A DNA stretch of 64,000 nt from Snodgrassella sp945267035 (GCF_026535915.1 NZ_JAFNPF010000001.1:620001-684000); one strand, 5' to 3'. Numbered from the stretch's first letter, positions 26,947 to 36,651 are shown. A program made the numbers and translations. The notes: generated from the letters alone by a model not told the origin.

Positions 26947-27969
26947 ATGTCACTTTTAATTAATGCATATGCAACGGTAACAAATCCACCAATGCCAGAT
27001 TTTCCTTGTCAAAACCTCCTGCATCGTAACCTTGATGATGCGGAGTTAACGGCGCATTTAAATGGCTTTCTAGGCTATATATTCAATGCTGGCGATGGGA
27101 AAATGAATGCTCGGCGTTATGCTTTGTATCGTCATATTCAAAGAGTGAAACACCATTTTAGTTTTGCAATAGATGATGATCAATTTGATCAGTTTAATGC
27201 TTGGGCAAAACAAGCAAATGTTATTATCTATCTTCCTGACGGGACTGTACGTAATGCAGAAATGGCAATATTACAAAATCCGGATGGAAGTTTTGATCCT
27301 GATGCCACCATGCCTTATCCCTCAGAAGCGTTACAACGTAAAGCGAAAACTGAACATTATCTAAACACGCTCGGATTAACTTCTCCTACTAGCTTACCCC
27401 CTGTTGTGGCCGAGTCTGAAGTTATCGTCAGATCAGCTGAAGAGATTGCGCATCGTGCGTTAGCATTAATGATCACCGGTATTCAAGCACAAAGCTTTCT
27501 GGAAAATGCGCCACTCGACCCTAATGTACTTCAACAACGATGCCCGATCGGTTATGCCACGCTTTCAGATCATGAACGAGCATTTATTCATAGCATGCAA
27601 CCAACAGAACAAGATCTCAACAATATGTCTTGGCGATATGAAGCTTTATCAACGCTTGAATGGGCGATAAATTGGCAAGCACAGCTCCCTTTTGCCAATC
27701 AAATTTGTCCTGTTGCTGATTTAATTGATCAAGGGATGAAATATAACCAACAACAAGATCAGTCTTTAAGTTTAAAACCTGTAAGTGAACTATTGGATGC
27801 TTTAGATTTACATTTTCGGTTACACTGGATAATAAGAGATTGTGAGATCAATGATAAAGAAATACCTGCATCGATTAATAGTGGCGTGGTTCATGAACGA
27901 CATTATGCTCTTAATTGGTTAACAAATTTTGAAAATGCGGCTTGGGATGATGTAGACACGCCAACTTAA
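26947..27969 (+). CDS. DUF4272 domain-containing protein
   Basis: 340 residues, no signal peptide or membrane helix. The C-terminal two thirds match DUF4272 as I know it: AHRALALMITGIQA, LSDHERAFIHSMQPTEQDLNNMSWRYEALSTLEWAI, then DLHFRLHWIIRDCEIND and GVVHERHYALNWL, ending WDDVDTPT. The function of the domain is unknown; such proteins are often found in accessory clusters near secretion-effector genes. A ribosome site AAAGGAAAA precedes the ATG. It is flanked upstream by decayed ORFs and downstream by amgK, and is probably a horizontally acquired cargo gene. Confidence 0.75.
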   Translation: MSLLINAYATVTNPPMPDFPCQNLLHRNLDDAELTAHLNGFLGYIFNAGDGKMNARRYALYRHIQRVKHHFSFAIDDDQFDQFNAWAKQANVIIYLPDGTVRNAEMAILQNPDGSFDPDATMPYPSEALQRKAKTEHYLNTLGLTSPTSLPPVVAESEVIVRSAEEIAHRALALMITGIQAQSFLENAPLDPNVLQQRCPIGYATLSDHERAFIHSMQPTEQDLNNMSWRYEALSTLEWAINWQAQLPFANQICPVADLIDQGMKYNQQQDQSLSLKPVSELLDALDLHFRLHWIIRDCEINDKEIPASINSGVVHERHYALNWLTNFENAAWDDVDTPT

Positions 27970-28034
27970 TGCATAACCATTGAGTCACATCGAAACATAA
28001 ACATGATGAACAAATAAACGATAGCAGAAAATGA

Positions 28035-28057
28035 AAGCCGGTTGATTAAACCGGCTT
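28035..28057 (-). terminator. Hairpin downstream of amgK
   Basis: AAGCCGGTT (28035-28043) pairs with AACCGGCTT (28049-28057). On the minus strand the stem is followed by TTCATTTTC, consistent with a weak terminator for amgK about 60 bp past its stop. It could also serve the DUF4272 gene on the other strand. Confidence 0.5.
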
Positions 28058-28115
28058 CGATCCATATGACTGTAAACGCATCATTTATAAAAAATAATGA
28101 GATGAACAGATAACC

Positions 28116-29126
28116 TTAGAAAGAATAGCTGACCTGAACCTCCTCAACGCCAGTTAATTCTGTTATCAGACGGTATAGCGGGTGCAACTGTTGATAACGA
28201 CGGCTGGTCTTACGCAAATAGTTGAGGAAACGGTGAATTTCTCCACGGTATTTATCTTTACCGTCTCGGTAATACAAACGCGCAAAGATACCGGCTACTT
28301 TTAAATGACGTTGCACCCCCATCATTTCAAATTCGCGATAAAACTGGTCAAAATCACTGCGAACGGGTAGACCGGCAGCACGGGCTTTTTCCCAATAGCG
28401 AATAACCAGATCAAGAACAAATTCTTCATCCCATTCTATAAAAGCATCGCGTAATAAGGAAACTAAATCATAAGTGATGGGACCATACAAGGCGTCCTGA
28501 AAGTCTAAAATACCAGGACGATCATGTGTCAGCATAATATTGCGAACAATAAAGTCGCGGTGCACATATACTAAGGGCTGATTCAGTATTTCTGGCAAGA
28601 TAGCCTCAACAGTTTGTTGCCACATTTTTTGCTGGGCATCAGTCAAGGTGAGATTCAACTCTTTTTGGACAAACCATTCAGGAAATAATTGCATCTCACG
28701 ATTTAAAATTTCCAGATCATAAAGTGGTAATTGCTCAGCTTGGCTACTCAGTTGTAATTTAATCAGCTCATCTATGGCCTCGAGCAACAATAGTTTGTGT
28801 ACTTCTGGTCGTTGATCTTGTTGCAAAGCGGCAAGGTAGGGCGTATGGCCAAAATCTTCTAAAGCCATAAATCCCAGTGTGGCGTCAGCATGATAGATAG
28901 CAGGTACTTTTACCGCCTGAAAAAGGCTCTGTACTTTAATATACGGTGCGATGCTCATCTTATCTGGAGGGGCATCCATGCAGATAACACTGTTCCCATG
29001 GTTAAAGGTTGCGCGGAAGTAGCGCCGAAAATCAGCATCAGCCGCAGCAAAGCTCAGATCGAAAGATTGTTGCGGATAACATAAATTCAGCCATTTTTTT
29101 AATGCAGTTTCACGTTGCATGATCAT
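28116..29126 (-). CDS. amgK: Anomeric MurNAc/GlcNAc kinase AmgK-like (APH-fold phosphotransferase)
   Basis: 336 residues with the aminoglycoside phosphotransferase fold: catalytic loop VYVHRDFIVRNIM and metal motif GILDFQDALYGP, plus ADADFRRYFR near the N-terminus. AmgK phosphorylates the anomeric hydroxyl of MurNAc and GlcNAc in the cell-wall recycling route that bypasses de novo UDP-MurNAc synthesis (described in Pseudomonas and relatives). Divergence from lptD is the typical setting. MurU, the uridylyltransferase partner often next door, is absent here. Start may be the first or third codon (both Met). Confidence 0.8.
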   Translation of the reverse strand: MIMQRETALKKWLNLCYPQQSFDLSFAAADADFRRYFRATFNHGNSVICMDAPPDKMSIAPYIKVQSLFQAVKVPAIYHADATLGFMALEDFGHTPYLAALQQDQRPEVHKLLLLEAIDELIKLQLSSQAEQLPLYDLEILNREMQLFPEWFVQKELNLTLTDAQQKMWQQTVEAILPEILNQPLVYVHRDFIVRNIMLTHDRPGILDFQDALYGPITYDLVSLLRDAFIEWDEEFVLDLVIRYWEKARAAGLPVRSDFDQFYREFEMMGVQRHLKVAGIFARLYYRDGKDKYRGEIHRFLNYLRKTSRRYQQLHPLYRLITELTGVEEVQVSYSF

Positions 29127-29179
29127 TTTCAGGTTAAAATAAACGCTATTTTAACTGGCAAAGCCGTTTAGGTGATACA

Positions 29180-31516
29180 TTGTCCCAATTATTTCCTCCT
29201 AAAATATTAGTTCAGGCACTCACATCAGTGTTTTGTGCCTTACCTATCATGACGTTTGCGGCATCTCCTCTATCTATGGGAGATGGATCTGTCTGCACCG
29301 CACCACAACGCCCGAAAAATTTCGTCAAACCGGTTCAGCATAGTGGTGAAAGCAATCCCGGCAATGACGTCACGCGAGTTATTGCAGATAAAGTCAATGG
29401 TCAGTCACAAACCCGTGTACGGGCTACTGGCAGTGTCATCATTGAGCGAAATGATGTCACGTTGAACTCTGATTGGGCGGATTATGATCAGCATACTGAT
29501 ATCGTCAAAGCGGGCGACCATTTCACTTTAGATAATGGTCAAGGGCGAATTAGTGGACAGCGTGTTACCTATGATATGAAACAAAGCACCGGTGTTGGTG
29601 ATGCCGGACGTTTTGAAATGGAAAAGGATAACCGGCGTTTGCAAGGGGTGGGCGGTGAAGTACAAATGGGTGGCAAAAACCGTTACCGCCTGGATAGTGC
29701 TAAGTTCAACACCTGTAATCCGGGAGATGACAGCTGGTATATTCGTTCCAGCAGTATCGATCTGGATTATGATAAAAACGTCGGTGTTGCCCGTAATGCA
29801 ACATTATTATTTGGTGGCGTACCGTTATTCTATACCCCTTGGATAGATTTTCCGTTAAACGGTAATCGCAAAAGTGGTTTCTTGGCGCCAACAATTAAGG
29901 GTGGATCAGACGGTATTGAACTGATGACCCCTTATTATCTCAATCTCGGACCAAATTATGATGCTACCATACGTCCGCATTTGATCAGCAGCCGCGGTAT
30001 CCAATTAGGTGGAGATTTCCGCTATCTGCAACCAACATATTCAGGGGAAATCAATGCGGAATGGGTGCCCAGTGATCAGAAGAGTGATCATAAGAATCGC
30101 GCCAAAATAGATTTTTCTCATAATCAGTATTTTGCAAAAGGTTTAACGGGCGGAATAGATTATCATCAGGTGTCAGATGATGATTACCAGCGGGATTTCT
30201 GGAAAGGGGACAATGGCAGCGAAAATCTCAATCGTCAGGCTTGGCTGAATTATCATCGTGATCTATGGGGAGGCACGTTTGACGGTAGCTTGATGGTACA
30301 GAAATACCAGACACTGGCATCGGAAAATGGTTATAAAGATCAACCCTATTCAAGAATGCCAAAATTATCTGCCACTTGGAACCGTTATTATGGTAATCAT
30401 TATTCTTTCAACGTCTATGCAGAAGCAACGCGTTTTGAAGAAAGAAAGATTGGTCATAAAGATGCAGAGTTAAAGTTCCCAGATGGCACGCGTTTAGTGA
30501 TCAACCCGACGTTTAATGCGGATTATTCCACTCAATGGGGTTATATTCGCCCGAAACTGAGTTTTCATGCTACGCATTACGACATGGATAAAAACAATAA
30601 TTTTAGCCAACAACGTAGTTTGGATCGTGCTGTACCGATTGTCAGTATCGATTCAGGTTTGACGTTTGAGCGCTTGTGGCAAAGTAAAAAAACAACAAAA
30701 GGATTTATTCAAACTCTTGAACCGCGTTTATTCTATACCTATATACCGCGACGAAATCAGGATAATTTTCCCTTATTTGATACAGCTGAAAACAGTTTCA
30801 CCTACGATCAATTGTTTCGTGAAAACCGCTATTCTGGACATGATCGCATCAATGCGGCTAATTTTCTGACTACGGCTTTGCAAACGCGTTTATACGACAA
30901 AATTAATGGTCAGGAGCGTTTAGCGGCGGGTATTGGACAACGTTTTTACTTTCGCAATGATAATGTTAGATTGGATGAATTTACACCGAGAAATAAAGAA
31001 CGTAAACGTTCGGATATAGTGGCATTTGGTCGCGCGTCTTTGAGTCATAATATTAGTGCTGAAAGTAATTGGCATTATAATCAGGACTTAAAAACCTCTG
31101 AAAGTTATAATTTCGGCATACGTTATACCCCTCAGGCGGGCAAAACCATTAGCATGCGCTACAAATACGGTCGCTATGAAAATCTGTATGACGATGTCTA
31201 CGGTAAAATACGCTCAATTGATTTCGGTATGCAATGGCCACTTTCACGCAATTATTATTTAGTTGCGCGGGAAAATTATGATTTCAAACACAGCGTCGCC
31301 TTAAATCAAACCATTGGTATCCAATATCAAAGTCCGTGTAATTGCTGGAGTGCTGGTCTGGTTGGTACTCGATACACAGATGGATACCAAAAACGTAAAA
31401 CCGCAGTATTATTTCAATTACAATTACGTGACCTGACTAGTGTCGGCAATGGTCCGCTGGGACAATTAAGTACACAAATTCCGGGTTACAGCAATAGATA
31501 TGAGGTAAAACATTAA
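29180..31516 (+). CDS. lptD: LPS-assembly outer membrane protein LptD
   Basis: 778 residues. A signal peptide ends around PIMTFA, followed by the LptA-like N-terminal domain (VRATGSVIIERNDVTLNSDWADYDQ) and a large beta-barrel rich in aromatic strands. Cysteines at residue 39, in FNTCNPGDD and in SPCNCW are placed as in LptD proteins that form interdomain disulfides, though here the C-terminal pair is C-N-C instead of adjacent. It inserts LPS into the outer leaflet with LptE. No ATG is available before the signal peptide, so TTG 29180 is the start. It overlaps surA by one base. Confidence 0.93.
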   Translation: MSQLFPPKILVQALTSVFCALPIMTFAASPLSMGDGSVCTAPQRPKNFVKPVQHSGESNPGNDVTRVIADKVNGQSQTRVRATGSVIIERNDVTLNSDWADYDQHTDIVKAGDHFTLDNGQGRISGQRVTYDMKQSTGVGDAGRFEMEKDNRRLQGVGGEVQMGGKNRYRLDSAKFNTCNPGDDSWYIRSSSIDLDYDKNVGVARNATLLFGGVPLFYTPWIDFPLNGNRKSGFLAPTIKGGSDGIELMTPYYLNLGPNYDATIRPHLISSRGIQLGGDFRYLQPTYSGEINAEWVPSDQKSDHKNRAKIDFSHNQYFAKGLTGGIDYHQVSDDDYQRDFWKGDNGSENLNRQAWLNYHRDLWGGTFDGSLMVQKYQTLASENGYKDQPYSRMPKLSATWNRYYGNHYSFNVYAEATRFEERKIGHKDAELKFPDGTRLVINPTFNADYSTQWGYIRPKLSFHATHYDMDKNNNFSQQRSLDRAVPIVSIDSGLTFERLWQSKKTTKGFIQTLEPRLFYTYIPRRNQDNFPLFDTAENSFTYDQLFRENRYSGHDRINAANFLTTALQTRLYDKINGQERLAAGIGQRFYFRNDNVRLDEFTPRNKERKRSDIVAFGRASLSHNISAESNWHYNQDLKTSESYNFGIRYTPQAGKTISMRYKYGRYENLYDDVYGKIRSIDFGMQWPLSRNYYLVARENYDFKHSVALNQTIGIQYQSPCNCWSAGLVGTRYTDGYQKRKTAVLFQLQLRDLTSVGNGPLGQLSTQIPGYSNRYEVKH

Positions 31517-32478
31517 TGAAATCCATACAAGGCTGGCTGGTGGCTTCAGCATTGGCACTGACTCTGCAATCCGCTTTTGCAGCAGATATTAAACCCATTG
31601 ATAACATCGTGGCTGTGGTCAATGATGATGTAATTACCCGGCAGGAACTGGATGTCATGGTTAAACAGTTACGCACGCAGATTCCTAAAGGCAATTCGGT
31701 TGATGTTAAAACATTACAACAACAGGCGTTAACACGTTTGATTAATAAAGATCTGATGATTCAAGCGGCTAAACGCGCCAATATTAGTGTCAGTCAGGAT
31801 GATGTTAACGCGGCCATTCATCAATTTGCCACACAGCGCAAACTGACTGTAAAAGAGCTGGTTAATCGTCTTAGAAAAGAAGGCATCAGTGAAAGCCAGC
31901 TGCGCCTGACCATGCAAGAAAATTTGCTGGTGCAGCGCTTGGAACAAAGCGAAGTGATGGCGAAAAGCCAGGTGTCAGATGCTGAAATCGATAGTGCGAT
32001 CGCGCGTGCCCAACAAGAGGGACGTCAATTACCCCCTCCTATCACTGCTTATTCTTTTCACGTCCAGCATATTTTGATCAAGAATGATAATAATGTTACC
32101 CGTAAACTGATCGAACAGATTGCACATCAAGCTCGTTCTGGTGCTTCTTTTGAACAACTGGCTCGCCAGTATTCACAAGATGGAAGTGCTGAAAATGGTG
32201 GGGATCTGGGTTGGTTAATGGATGGAGAAACCGTGCCGCCATTTGAGGCTGCGGTTAAACAGCTTAAACCTGGACAGATTTCATCACCGGTTAAGACGCA
32301 ATTTGGTTGGCATGTTATCCGATTATTAGAAGTTAGAAGTGATGACAGTCCACAGCAACGCTTGCGTAATGGTATGCGAGCCGTTTTGGTGCAAGAAAAA
32401 AGCCAGATTTTGCATCAGAATTTACTTAAACAGTTGCAGGATCAGTCCTATATCCACATCAACAGTCTGGATAAGTAA
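31516..32478 (+). CDS. surA: Periplasmic chaperone/peptidyl-prolyl isomerase SurA
   Basis: 320 residues. The signal peptide is cleaved probably after QSAFA. The N-terminal chaperone domain (IDNIVAVVNDDVITRQELD) is followed by one parvulin domain at about 178-270 (HVQHILIK, DGSAENGGDLGWL, GWHVIRLLEV). E. coli SurA has two parvulin domains and about 430 residues; this shorter form with a single one resembles the Neisseria type. It escorts outer-membrane proteins, including LptD encoded just upstream (TAATG overlap). PdxA follows, as in the E. coli order lptD-surA-pdxA. Confidence 0.92.
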   Translation: MKSIQGWLVASALALTLQSAFAADIKPIDNIVAVVNDDVITRQELDVMVKQLRTQIPKGNSVDVKTLQQQALTRLINKDLMIQAAKRANISVSQDDVNAAIHQFATQRKLTVKELVNRLRKEGISESQLRLTMQENLLVQRLEQSEVMAKSQVSDAEIDSAIARAQQEGRQLPPPITAYSFHVQHILIKNDNNVTRKLIEQIAHQARSGASFEQLARQYSQDGSAENGGDLGWLMDGETVPPFEAAVKQLKPGQISSPVKTQFGWHVIRLLEVRSDDSPQQRLRNGMRAVLVQEKSQILHQNLLKQLQDQSYIHINSLDK

Positions 32479-32547
32479 TCGAATGCTAAACCTAGCCGGC
32501 TCAGCACGGGCGAAAATGCGTCAACATCAGTTTAGAGTTGATCAACG

Positions 32548-33543
32548 ATGATATCCAAGCCGGTAATTGCAGTCACCAGTGGTGAGCCGGCAGGTATCGG
32601 TCCCGATATCTGTCTTGATTTGTATGCCTATACAGCAGATGCCCGCATAGTGATATTGGGTGATACGCATTTGTTGCAAGAACGAGCTCAATTGCTGCAA
32701 AAAAAAGTAAAAATTCAGCAATATAAACCAGATAACGTTCCTGAGCCCAATGTGCTAGAAGTGTGTCATTTACCCCTGAAAACCGCAGTTCTACCGGGCA
32801 CATTGAATGTGGCCAATGCACAATATGTATTGGCTTTGCTGGATCGAGCTTATGCGGGAATTCAAACCGGCGAATTTTCGGCTATGGTGACAGCACCGGT
32901 TCATAAAGGCATCATCAATGACAGTGGATTGCCTTTTACTGGACATACTGAATATTTGGCTGAAAAAAGTAATACAGATCAGGTTGTCATGATGCTCAGT
33001 GGTGGCGGACTGCGTGTTGCTCTGGTGACCACCCATCTGCCCTTACGTGCCGTTGCAGACACCATTACGCCAAATCTGATAACGCGCGTACTGACCATCT
33101 TACATCAGGAAATGCAACTTAAATTTGCCATAAAACAACCAAGAATTTTAGTTGCTGGTCTCAATCCCCATGCCGGAGAAGGCGGACATCTTGGGCTGGA
33201 AGAAAACCAAATCATCATTCCTGCTATCGCCCAATTACAGCAGCAGGGATGGCACATAAAGGGACCTTTTCCAGCAGACACCATTTTTCAACCATTTATG
33301 CTGAAAAATGCTGACGTTATCGTGGCGATGTACCATGACCAAGGACTGCCAGTGCTCAAGTATGCTGGATTCGGTGCTAGTGTCAATATCACATTGGGAT
33401 TACCTTTTATTCGCACTTCTGTCGATCACGGTACAGCATTGGAGCTGGCGGGTACGAAACAAGCAAGTTCGTCAAGCTTAAAAGCTGCCGTTGTTGCAGC
33501 CATTGAGATGTATCAGCAACAAAATCGGATTCATGTTTGCTAA
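32548..33543 (+). CDS. pdxA: 4-hydroxythreonine-4-phosphate dehydrogenase PdxA
   Basis: 331 residues. TSGEPAGIGPDICL at the N-terminus, MVTAPVHKGIIND, GHTEYLAE, ALVTTHLPLRAV, and AMYHDQGLPVLKYAGF with the metal-binding His/Asp residues are PdxA signatures. It oxidises 4-phosphohydroxythreonine in the deoxyxylulose-dependent pyridoxal phosphate pathway, using NAD and a divalent metal. It lies 69 bp after surA and reads as the third gene of lptD-surA-pdxA. Confidence 0.95.
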   Translation: MISKPVIAVTSGEPAGIGPDICLDLYAYTADARIVILGDTHLLQERAQLLQKKVKIQQYKPDNVPEPNVLEVCHLPLKTAVLPGTLNVANAQYVLALLDRAYAGIQTGEFSAMVTAPVHKGIINDSGLPFTGHTEYLAEKSNTDQVVMMLSGGGLRVALVTTHLPLRAVADTITPNLITRVLTILHQEMQLKFAIKQPRILVAGLNPHAGEGGHLGLEENQIIIPAIAQLQQQGWHIKGPFPADTIFQPFMLKNADVIVAMYHDQGLPVLKYAGFGASVNITLGLPFIRTSVDHGTALELAGTKQASSSSLKAAVVAAIEMYQQQNRIHVC

Positions 33544-33599
33544 ATATGCATATTGCTCTTAAAATCTAATTCTTACTATACGGTATTAGAAGGTAAATT

Positions 33600-34400
33600 A
33601 TGGCTATGCCGTTTATCGAAATGAAAGATGTGGCGTTTGCCTATGGAGACCGCCCCATCCTGAAAAATATTAATTTTTGTCTGGAACCAGGCAGCTTTAC
33701 CGCAATTATGGGTAGTTCTGGTAGCGGTAAAACCACTTTATTACGGCTGATGACTGGTCAGATCACCGCTCAGCATGGACAGGTATTAATCAACGGTCGG
33801 GATATAGCCAAATTTAACCGTGAAGAACTTTATCGCCATCGGCGTAATATGGGCGTATTGTTTCAGTTTGGCGCACTATTCACTGATTTGTCAGTATTTG
33901 ATAATGTTGCTTTTCCCATTCGTGAGCACACCGATCTGCCCGAAAGTATGATTCATGATCTGGTGATTATGAAATTGAATGCTGTGGGATTGCGCGGCAT
34001 TGAAAAGTTGATGCCTTCAGAGCTGTCAGGCGGTATGGCTCGCCGGGTGGCATTGGCTCGAACCATTGCATTAGATCCAGCACTGTTACTTTATGATGAA
34101 CCATTTACTGGATTAGATCCTATTTCGCTGGGTGTGATTGCGAGTTTGGTGAGTAAAGTGAATCATTCATTACAAACCACCAGTGTCATGGTGACTCACG
34201 ATATTCAGCAATCGTTGGATATTGCCAGTCATGTGGTCTTTCTGGCACACGGCGACATTATTTTTTCTGGCTCGCCTCAACAGATGCGACAACTAGATTC
34301 ACCGTGGATAAATCAGTTTATCCATGGACAGGCTGACGGGCCGGTAGCTTTCCGTTATCCGGCGACCACCACATTACAACAGGATTTAAATATCGCGTGA
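33600..34400 (+). CDS. mlaF: Mla phospholipid transporter ATPase MlaF
   Basis: 266 residues, ABC ATPase. Walker A is GSSGSGKTT; signature LSGGMARRVALART is the Mla/MCE-type variant; Walker B is LLLYDEPFTGLDP; the H-loop is VTHD. Together with MlaE, D and B it forms the inner-membrane complex that keeps phospholipids out of the outer leaflet. ATG 33600 or 33606 are both possible. The gene heads mlaFEDCB-mlaA and overlaps mlaE by 4 bp. Confidence 0.94.
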   Translation: MAMPFIEMKDVAFAYGDRPILKNINFCLEPGSFTAIMGSSGSGKTTLLRLMTGQITAQHGQVLINGRDIAKFNREELYRHRRNMGVLFQFGALFTDLSVFDNVAFPIREHTDLPESMIHDLVIMKLNAVGLRGIEKLMPSELSGGMARRVALARTIALDPALLLYDEPFTGLDPISLGVIASLVSKVNHSLQTTSVMVTHDIQQSLDIASHVVFLAHGDIIFSGSPQQMRQLDSPWINQFIHGQADGPVAFRYPATTTLQQDLNIA

Positions 34401-35176
34401 TGAAAGCAATTCAACAACTGGGTGCAAAAACCCTGAGTTTTCTCCAGCATTTGGGCTGTGCAACACTATTTTTGTTTGCTGCTCTGTTACGCAGTGGAAC
34501 CGTATTGCGCCGACCGCGTTTGGTGATTAGGCAAATGTATTTTTCTGGCGTCTTGTCGATCATCATTATTGCTGTATCTGGATTATTCGTAGGTATGGTA
34601 TTGGGTTTGCAGGCGTATACTCAGCTGGCTAAATTCAAATCAGCAGATATCCTCGGTTATATGGTTGCTGCTGCTATGTTGCGTGAGTTGGGTCCCGTCT
34701 TAGCCGCAATTTTATTTGCCAGCAGTGCCGGTGGAGCGATGACCAGTGAGATTGGTCTGATGAAAACCACAGAACAGCTGGAAGCCATGAATGTGATGGC
34801 GATTGATCCGGTAGCCAGAGTAGTGGCACCCCGTTTTTGGGCTGGTGTTCTTTCTATGCCATTACTGGCATCAATCTTTAATGTGGCCGGCGTGTATGGA
34901 GCCTACCTGATTGGTGTGAAATATTTTGGAATGGATAATGGTGTCTTCTGGGGACAAATGCAGAATAATCTGAATATTCATTATGATGTAGTGAATGGCT
35001 TGATTAAATCAGTGGTTTTCGGCATTGTGGTTAGCCTGATTGCGGTGTATCAGGGTTTTTATGCCAAGCCTACTTCCGAAGGAATACTGCGTGCCAATAC
35101 CCGTACGGTTGTGTCCAGTTCCTTAACCATTCTGGCAGTGGATTTTATGCTCACAGCACTGATGTTTACCAATTAA
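34397..35176 (+). CDS. mlaE: Mla phospholipid transporter permease MlaE
   Basis: 259 residues with five to six membrane helices. MlaE/YrbE signatures are RELGPVLAAILFASSAGGAM, the coupling segment TTEQLEAMNVMAIDPVARVVAPR, and the C-terminal VYQGFYAKPTSEGILRANTRTVV. It forms the membrane channel of the Mla complex. Overlap with mlaF and a 23 bp gap to mlaD show one operon. Confidence 0.94.
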   Translation: MMKAIQQLGAKTLSFLQHLGCATLFLFAALLRSGTVLRRPRLVIRQMYFSGVLSIIIIAVSGLFVGMVLGLQAYTQLAKFKSADILGYMVAAAMLRELGPVLAAILFASSAGGAMTSEIGLMKTTEQLEAMNVMAIDPVARVVAPRFWAGVLSMPLLASIFNVAGVYGAYLIGVKYFGMDNGVFWGQMQNNLNIHYDVVNGLIKSVVFGIVVSLIAVYQGFYAKPTSEGILRANTRTVVSSSLTILAVDFMLTALMFTN

Positions 35177-35199
35177 GATTTTGATTAACAGGTAATAAT

Positions 35200-35709
35200 A
35201 TGAAAAAAAATAGTCTGGAAATGCTGGTTGGCTTATTCGTTTTAATAGGCATAGCCGCAATTCTTTTCTTATCTTTCCGAGTAGCTGGTGGAAATGGTCT
35301 TGGTTCATCCCAGCCTACCTACACCCTGTCGGCTTCTTTTAGCGACATCGGAGGTCTTAAGCCACAAGCTCCAGTTAAAGCTGCTGGGGTCGTTGTCGGC
35401 CGTGTTGACAAAATTGTTTTGGATCCGAAAACTTATTGGGCTAAAGTCACTTTAAAAATCGACAAACAGTACCAATTTAGCAGCGATACTTCTGCTCAAA
35501 TCCTGACTTCTGGATTATTAGGTGATCAATACATTGGTCTGGAGCAGGGCGGGGATACCGATAATTTGGCTGATGGCGATTCAATCACCATCACCAGCTC
35601 AGCCCTAGTTTTAGAACAGCTAATTGGGAAATTTATGACCAGTTTTGCTGAAGGTAATGCCAAAAGCAGCGACAACGGCAGTCATCATGCCGCATCCGCT
35701 ACCGAATAA
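35200..35709 (+). CDS. mlaD: Mla substrate-binding MCE protein MlaD
   Basis: 169 residues: one N-terminal membrane anchor (about 8-27) and a single MCE domain (YTLSASFSDIGGLKPQAPVKAAGVVVGRV... SAQILTSGLLGDQYIGLEQG), followed by a hydrophilic tail rich in Ser, Asn and His. MlaD hexamers carry lipid through a hydrophobic pore between the inner membrane and MlaC. Length and order fit the family. Confidence 0.94.
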   Translation: MKKNSLEMLVGLFVLIGIAAILFLSFRVAGGNGLGSSQPTYTLSASFSDIGGLKPQAPVKAAGVVVGRVDKIVLDPKTYWAKVTLKIDKQYQFSSDTSAQILTSGLLGDQYIGLEQGGDTDNLADGDSITITSSALVLEQLIGKFMTSFAEGNAKSSDNGSHHAASATE

Positions 35710-35764
35710 ACATAATGGTCTAATAATATTAATAAACCACATCATTTAATTTAAGGATATATCC

Positions 35765-36367
35765 ATGAAATTGAATAAATCTGCATTGTTGGCTTCTTTA
35801 AGTATTGGCGTGATGAGTATCAGTTTGGCATTTGCTTCCCCACAAGACGCGGTAACCCAGCTGAAAGGTAATGCCACGCAAGTGCTGAATATTTTAAGTA
35901 ACGCCAATGGCAAAAATGACAGTAAGGTGCGCCTACAAGCTGAAAATTATGCCATTCCCTATTTTGATTTTACCCGTATGACTGCGTTGGCCGTTGGCGC
36001 GCCATGGCGTACTGCTACTCCAGCCCAGCAACAGGCTTTGGTTTCTGAATTCAAAACTTTGCTGATCCGTACCTATTCCGGAACCATGCTCAAATTCAAA
36101 AATGCCAAAGCAACGGTTTACGACAATCCGGTTGTGACTAAAAATGGTCGTGAAGTTACTGTTCGTGTTGATGTGACGGCTCCTAACAGCAAACCAGTAC
36201 GTATGGATTATTCAACTTATCAGTCTGGTAATACCTATCGTATTTTCAATGTTTCTGTTGAGGGAGCCAGCTTGGTGACTGTGTATCGTAACCAATTTAA
36301 TCAAACCATTAATCAAAAAGGCATTGATGGACTGATTGCGGATTTACACGCTAAAAACGGTAAATAA
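35765..36367 (+). CDS. mlaC: Periplasmic phospholipid-binding protein MlaC
   Basis: 200 residues. The signal peptide ends near LAFA. Tol_Tol_Ttg2/MlaC signatures are IPYFDFTRMTALAVGAPWR, TPAQQQALVSEFKTLLIRTYSGT and the C-terminal YRIFNVSVEGASLVTVYRNQF. MlaC shuttles phospholipid between outer-membrane MlaA and inner-membrane MlaFEDB. It is followed by mlaB with a 2-bp gap. Confidence 0.94.
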   Translation: MKLNKSALLASLSIGVMSISLAFASPQDAVTQLKGNATQVLNILSNANGKNDSKVRLQAENYAIPYFDFTRMTALAVGAPWRTATPAQQQALVSEFKTLLIRTYSGTMLKFKNAKATVYDNPVVTKNGREVTVRVDVTAPNSKPVRMDYSTYQSGNTYRIFNVSVEGASLVTVYRNQFNQTINQKGIDGLIADLHAKNGK

Positions 36368-36369
36368 AC

Positions 36370-36651
36370 ATGCGAACCGAACTTCAGGGCAGCACAGTCA
36401 ACCTGCATGATACGGTCACCATGACAAGTGTGCATGAAGCAGATTATCAGCAGTTTTGCCAATGCATCAAACCAGGAATAACCACAATTGATGTCAGTGG
36501 CGTTACAGAAGCTGATTCTGTTTGTGTAGCTTTACTGATCGCCGCAAAACGGCTAGCTCTCCAACAACAATTTGACATTCAAATCATCGGTGCGCCATCA
36601 GGATTGATCACACTGATGGCACTATATGGCGTTGAGGAATCTCTGCAATGA
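36370..36651 (+). CDS. mlaB: STAS-domain protein MlaB
   Basis: 93 residues with a compact STAS fold: TTIDVSGVTEADSVCVALLIAAKRLA contains the Asp-Ser pattern typical of MlaB, which binds and stabilises the MlaF ATPase in the cytosol. The position between mlaC and mlaA and the size match. The stop overlaps the mlaA start by 4 bp. Sequence conservation in this family is weak, so the call also relies on context. Confidence 0.88.
   Translation: MRTELQGSTVNLHDTVTMTSVHEADYQQFCQCIKPGITTIDVSGVTEADSVCVALLIAAKRLALQQQFDIQIIGAPSGLITLMALYGVEESLQ

Noticed and set aside
31516..32478. SurA with only one parvulin domain as a truncation
   Set aside because: The C-terminus is intact and short SurA forms are usual in Neisseriaceae.
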